Assembly (NCBI GenBank): GCA_903813345.2 | Contig: CAIIXF020000464.1 | Location: forward strand, 1 to 11,000 | Source of the DNA: Owenia fusiformis | Taxonomy: Eukaryota > Annelida > Polychaeta > Sabellida > Oweniidae | Length of the DNA: 11,000 nt | Direction of reading: 5' to 3' | In this document: in pieces, positions 7,427-11,000 of the stretch | Layout of the letters: each line of letters opens with the position of its first letter | Numbering within the stretch: position 1 is the stretch's first letter | Notes under the pieces: generated by a model | Databases searched by the model: none | Seen by the model: only the letters and a program-made list of their open reading frames with translations | Told to the model about the DNA's origin: nothing | Translations under genes and position numbers: made by a program

Positions 7427-7474
7427 CATTTGTAGATAATTTTGTAAAGTAAAATAAAGAAACCATAAAAAAAC

Positions 7475-7486
7475 TATCATCCAAAT
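7475..7486. repeat. 12-bp direct repeat (tatcatccaaat), candidate target-site duplication
   Basis: The same 12 bases occur at 3067-3078 and at 7475-7486, directly after the A-rich 3' end of LINE 1. This could be the target-site duplication of LINE 1, placing its 5' end at 3079. The competing reading is that the left copy is part of the CR1-like 3' scrap, since LINE 2 carries the near match tatcacccaaat at about 7659-7670. Both explanations cannot be fully separated by eye. Confidence 0.35.
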
Positions 7487-9748
7487 TAAATTATGGACAT
7501 TCAAAAGAGGACATTTTAATCTACAAGATGAAAAATGTCAAAATTGTCCGCAGCAGGCGTAGCGTGCAGTAGACCGATTCAACAAAAGACAAGTCTCGAT
7601 TTGGAAGATGTTCATCAGTGTACTGCGCTAATATTTTTTTTATGAAAAATATAGAAATATCACCCAAATAAACTGATCTACACATTGGGCCGTCACTATC
7701 TTCTCTTCGAGGCTGTTCCAGTCTTCTATAACTGTTGCTAAAGGTGTTTCGTCGAAGGGTGGTGTTACAGTGGTGTTTGTACATTTTCAGGGAGTGTCCT
7801 CTAGTGGTTGTGGTGGCCTTGGTAAAAAATGAGCTGTGCTCTATAGTTTCAATTCCATTAATAATTTTATTTACCTGTATTATGTCTCCTCTTCTACGTC
7901 TGTAGTGGAGGGAATGGAGCTTTAGCTCTGAAAGCCTTGCTTGATACGGTTTATTCTTCAAGTCTGATATTAATTTGGTAGCTCTTCTCTGTATCTGTTC
8001 TATTTTTCGCTCCTCTCCTAAGAGTCTTGGATGCCATATAATGTTGCCATAGTCTAATATAGGTCTAATCATAGATTTATAGAGTGGCACTATGATCTCA
8101 TTGGTGTGACTAAAACTTCTCTTGATAATTCCTAATTTACTGTTTGCCTTTTTTGCAGTCTGACTGGTGTGTTGTTTGAATTTTAGTTCTTTGTCCATGG
8201 TGACTCCTAGGTCTTTCTGTTCTGTCACTGAATATCGTGGTACCATCTCTATAGGTTGTATTGTTGGTTTGCGTTTTTACCACCTAAGTGTAGAACTTTA
8301 CACCGTTTTGATTGAACTTTAATTGCCAATCCTTTGACCAGTTAACTAGAGTGTCAATATCTTGTTGAAAGCTCTCTCGCTGTTCGGCACTGACACATTC
8401 CCCATAGAGTTTGGTGTCATCTGCGAAAATTTTGATTGAGTTTCTTATCTTGTCTTGGGCATCATTAATATAGCTTATGAATAAGGAAGGCCCCAGCACG
8501 GACCCTTGAGGTTTTCCAGAAGCCACAGGCTATGGTGAAGATGTGTTATTATTGACTCTTGTCTGCGTCCTGTGTGCTAAGAATCCCTTTATCCAGTTTA
8601 GTAAGTTACCTCGTATACCAACAGCATCAAGTTTATTAAGCAGCCTTGTGTGAGGGACCGTATCAAAGGCTTTCGCCAGGTCAAAATAGATTATGTCTAT
8701 CTGGGATCCAGTATCGAGAATTTCCGTCCACTTATCCATAATAGTTAAAAGTTGAGTGAAACAGGATTTTCCTGGCAGGAATCCAAATTGATCATCAGTG
8801 AAAAGTTCATTTTTCAACATATAATTTATAATGTCATTTCTAATGATAGATTCCATCAGCTTGCAACAGACACATGTTAAACTAATAGGTCTATTGTTTT
8901 TGTGTATACCCCTTGGGCCGTTTTTGTGGATCGTACTATCTCAGCCTCTCTCCAGTCATTCGGAACTTCTCCTGTATTTATTGACTTGTATATTATTGCT
9001 AGGGCAGCTATGGGTGATGCAGCTTCCTTGAGGACCTTTGGGTGGATGCCGTCCGGTCCTGCTGATTTCAATGGCTTCAGTTTCTTTAGTTTTGTTAACA
9101 CCTTATCAGGTGTAATGTCTACGTTTAAAATTTTATTACCCTTGCTTCTGTCATCAATTGTTGGTATATTGTCTAGTCTCTCTTTTGTAAAAAATACTAG
9201 CGAAATAATCATTTAATACGTTTGCTTTCTCCAGATTGTAAGAGTGATAAGTTCCATGATCCATCCTTAGCTCTTAAGTCAGGTATTCTAGATTTTGGCT
9301 TGATTTTCGAATTCACATTGTTGTAGAATACTTTTGGGTTATGCTTGGATTTTTTAGCTCTATCATGCTCAAATGCTTTACTCAATTGTCTGGTTTGTTT
9401 CCTGAATTTATTACTCCCCCGTCTCGCATTCACATAGTCTTGTCCATCCTTAGTTTTCAGATGTCTCTTCCTCGTTGATAGCTTCTTTCTGTATTGTTTC
9501 AATGCACTTTTGTCCATATAAATATTTTTCCCTTGGTCAGATTGGGGACTAATAAAAGGAACATTTCTGCGTAGAGAGTTACATAGTTCATCTTTAAATA
9601 GGTTCCATGACTCCTGAGTACTCAGTTGTTCTAGTTCAATTGTACAATTAACGTTGTTTATATCTGCTTTGATTTGGCTGTAGTCCCGCAGATGTTCATA
9701 AGCTGGATTAAATGTTAATATTTCTTTCTGTAAAATATCAATGTTTCT
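7487..9748 (-). mobile_element. LINE 2: 5'-truncated, decayed CR1-like retrotransposon
   Basis: Reading on the minus strand from about 9748 to 7487, the element holds the region between endonuclease and RT, the RT itself, the C-terminal extension with a DWNSL motif, and a 3' UTR of roughly 150 bases. The endonuclease is absent; similarity begins just where the endonuclease domain would end, which is the usual pattern of 5' truncation during target-primed insertion. The 3' tail contains the imperfect repeat aatgtcc (twice within 7494-7516 on the minus strand). No clean target-site duplication was found. It lies tail to tail with LINE 1, only about ten bases apart. Confidence 0.8.
7640..9748 (-). 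pseudogene. LINE 2 reverse transcriptase, broken by frameshifts and a stop
   Basis: In order on the minus strand there is a linker region (9748-9240), whose open frame extends left of the first ATG at 9517 back to a TAG at 9749-9751. Then come AGPDGIHP (about 9046-9065), GIHKNNRPISLTC (about 8875-8915), FGFLPGKS (about 8775), FDLAKAFD (8662-8685), PQGSVLGPSLF (about 8490-8510), catalytic FADD (8416-8427), QKDLGVTMD (about 8195-8220) and the C-terminal TRGHSLK and DWNSL motifs. Breaks are frameshifts near 9235, 9190 (a homopolymer run), 8934, 8307, 8273 and 7731, plus an in-frame TAG at 8527-8529 where such proteins often have Trp. The catalytic Asp residues survive, but no product of useful length can be made. 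The consensus SGVPQGS is SGKPQGS here. The frame best supported at the end stops near 7640, so the tail open to 7521 is out of frame. Confidence 0.85.
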
Positions 9749-10170
9749 CTATCAATTAGTATTATATGTCTCCAAAATAGTATTTGTTCATTTTATAAAG
9801 ATCGTATATATATAAATGGATGGAGCTGCGCGACAATTGATGACGTAGTACACACATTTTATACATTATAAACATAAGGGGTGTATAAACAAGCCTAAGT
9901 CCGCATTGATGACACAGACTAAGTCTTTTTGCAAAGATGTGATCATAGAAAACGAATTCATTTTGTTATCAATGAACCTCCTCTTTAATGAAGGTATTCA
10001 TTGATTGACATGCATTTTTGATTAATATTTTCATATCGTTTAATACCTTATGATAATGTTTTCTTCCCCTAGTAAAGTCAACTTTATTTTAAGTAATCTC
10101 TTGAATACATCGAGACGATACATCTAGTTTAGTTGTTTCTTTAATACGTGCATTTAGATTTCCTTCATTG
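9749..10170. other. AT-rich non-coding stretch beyond the LINE 2 truncation point
   Basis: No open frame or domain is seen. One good hairpin can be drawn: atcaatgaacct (9968-9979) against aggtattcattgat (9992-10005), pairing over 9 bp plus a further 4 bp across a two-base bulge, with a loop of about 12 bases. Short runs such as atatatata occur near 9806-9820. Otherwise it reads as ordinary intronic or intergenic sequence. Confidence 0.5.
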
Positions 10171-10173
10171 CAG

Positions 10174-10262
10174 CGGCCTTCCAAGGCACATTCTGTAACA
10201 GCAACATTAGATACGAGTTGCATTTTTCCAACACACATATAAGCCCTATGGTGCATGTGTGA
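10174..10262 (+). other. tentative downstream exon after a possible splice acceptor
   Basis: The acceptor-like sequence tttccttcattgcag ends at 10173. Joining in phase 1 to the exon ending at 2974 restores an Ala codon and gives an open frame of about 29 further codons to a TGA at 10260-10262, beginning AFQGTFCNSNI. The phase match and decent pyrimidine tract are the only support. The product would have a single cysteine and matches no secreted peptide family I recognise. Other acceptor-like sites exist to the right (for instance ctcatttacag ending near 10820), so this assignment is weak. Confidence 0.15.
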
Positions 10263-11000
10263 GATGGTTGTTTCCCTACTAGTAATTATATATGAGTTTT
10301 AACATAAATGTGCCTTTGCTATTGTAACCTTCGATAATAACAGAAAGTAAAAACAGCAAAATATTAAGCCCATGACTCAGTGCAATGTGGAATGACCATT
10401 CCTTGAAGGTGTTGCTCTCCATAACGTGATTAACGTTTCGAGACAATTCGAGTCTATTGTAATGAATCACGTGATGTCACTTTACTAGTCCAGTCACAGC
10501 CTCTAGTCAATATCACCAGGATTGAAACACCTTACATAATCGCCACTTTGTGAGGCCTTTATACCAGAGTAGCTAGATAAGAAGGCCTTTTTTACCTTAT
10601 TGGCCTGAGCAATAAATACCTTAAATGTAACAATAATATATGTGAATATCAATATCAGCGTTTTTTATATCAGAATTAGCGCCCTCTAGCCGATATAGTG
10701 TATTAACATTTGCATGTGTTTAAACAGACTCTTTGAAATAAAAGATGTCAGCCAAATTCATCGAATGCGCAACGTTGTGGATGTTGTCATTTTTAACTTA
10801 CCAGTATTCTCATTTACAGAAAAAGTTCATGAAGCGAGACAAAACAACTTTGTCAAGCAAACAAATAAACAAAATGCGATTATTGCCAATAGAATAAACA
10901 TCATCACATTACATGGAGTTTTTCTTTTTCTGTCTGACAACGTAATATATAATGTTGTAAAGATGTGAAGAAACAAATATAAATTGCCAAGGGCAAAAGC
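10263..11000. other. AT-rich stretch, no gene recognised
   Basis: The open frames at 10279-10470 (minus) and 10714-10968 (plus) show no domain or convincing composition. Visible small features are a palindromic E-box TCACGTGA at 10467-10474, lying in a 7 bp inverted repeat (cgtgatt 10425-10431, aatcacg 10465-10471), and a twice-used aggccttt at about 10552 and 10582. An acceptor-like ttctcatttacag near 10808-10820 could precede another exon, but I cannot support one. Confidence 0.5.

Larger units (their letters stand above)
3583..7474 (+). mobile_element. LINE 1: near full-length non-LTR retrotransposon (CR1/L2/Crack/Daphne-like group)
   Basis: The element contains a leader with a 2A-like motif, an APE-type endonuclease, a reverse transcriptase, a C-terminal Cys/His module, and a 3' tail with AATAAA at 7374 and 7453, a stem-loop at 7390-7426, and an A-rich end (ccataaaaaaac) at about 7465-7474. 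No LTRs are visible. The lack of RNase H, together with the C-terminal C-x-C-x8-H-x4-C module after the RT, fits the L2/Daphne/Crack side of the Jockey superfamily; the exact clade needs a tree. The 3' end is placed before the 12-base repeat at 7475. The 5' end is uncertain: 3583 is the first in-frame ATG, not a mapped boundary. It lies in convergent orientation with LINE 2. Confidence 0.85.

Noticed and set aside
7521-7730. C-terminal part of the minus-strand frame reading RRLEQPRRED as a genuine LINE 2 C-terminus
   Set aside because: The +1 frame gives the conserved DWNSL tail typical of CR1-type proteins, so this stretch is read out of frame after a frameshift near 7731.
8831-9216. Plus-strand frames over LINE 2
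   Set aside because: They lie opposite clear RT motifs (GPDG region) on the minus strand and show no domain of their own.
10714-10968. 84-codon plus-strand open frame near the right edge
   Set aside because: No domain; low-complexity Asn/Lys/Ile composition typical of AT-rich DNA. An acceptor-like site inside it was considered, but no donor or protein match supports an exon.
1-11000. CRISPR array, tRNA, rRNA, LTR pairs or bacterial operon features
   Set aside because: No regularly spaced repeats, no tRNA-like cloverleaf or box A/B pair, no long terminal direct repeats and no bacterial gene layout were seen.

Overview
The window looks like AT-rich genomic DNA of an invertebrate animal, not of a microbe. 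It has one long intact non-LTR retrotransposon ORF, a decayed second one, a short inverted-repeat DNA element, and a probable first exon of a secreted protein ending in a good splice donor. There are no operons, Shine-Dalgarno sites or dense coding. A marine lophotrochozoan such as a bivalve mollusc would fit the repeat styles, but this is inference; nothing here fixes the species.

Layout. Positions 1-1916 are AT-rich with no gene I can defend. Positions 1919-2540 are a ~620 bp element with short terminal inverted repeats (TATACAGGGTGT) and no transposase, so MITE-like. Positions 2543-2904 are non-coding and contain an 18 bp perfect palindrome upstream of a 23-codon signal-peptide exon (2905-2974), which ends at a phase 1 donor (GTATGT). 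Twenty bases into the putative intron lies a minus-strand scrap (2996-~3145) of the 3' end of the same repeat family as the right-hand LINE.

Positions ~3583-7474 hold LINE 1 on the plus strand. It has a hydrophobic N-terminal leader, a 2A-like motif (DVKPNPGP), an APE-type endonuclease, a reverse transcriptase with YADD, and a C-terminal C-x-C-x8-H-x4-C module. The 3' tail has two AATAAA signals flanking a stem-loop. The main reading frame is uninterrupted for more than 1160 codons, so this copy is recent. However, the first AUG in frame upstream is cut off by a single TGA at 3796-3798, so how the 2A region is translated is the main puzzle.

Positions ~7487-9748 hold LINE 2 on the minus strand, tail to tail with LINE 1. 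It is a CR1-like element that lacks its endonuclease and carries about six frameshifts and one nonsense codon; it is a dead fossil. The remainder (9749-11000) is AT-rich and without a clear gene. A possible splice acceptor at 10172-10173 could end a ~7.2 kb intron carrying both LINEs, but that exon is weakly supported.

The most interesting object is the leader plus 2A-like arrangement of LINE 1. If the 2A motif works, it would release a membrane-directed leader from the endonuclease/RT polyprotein during translation.
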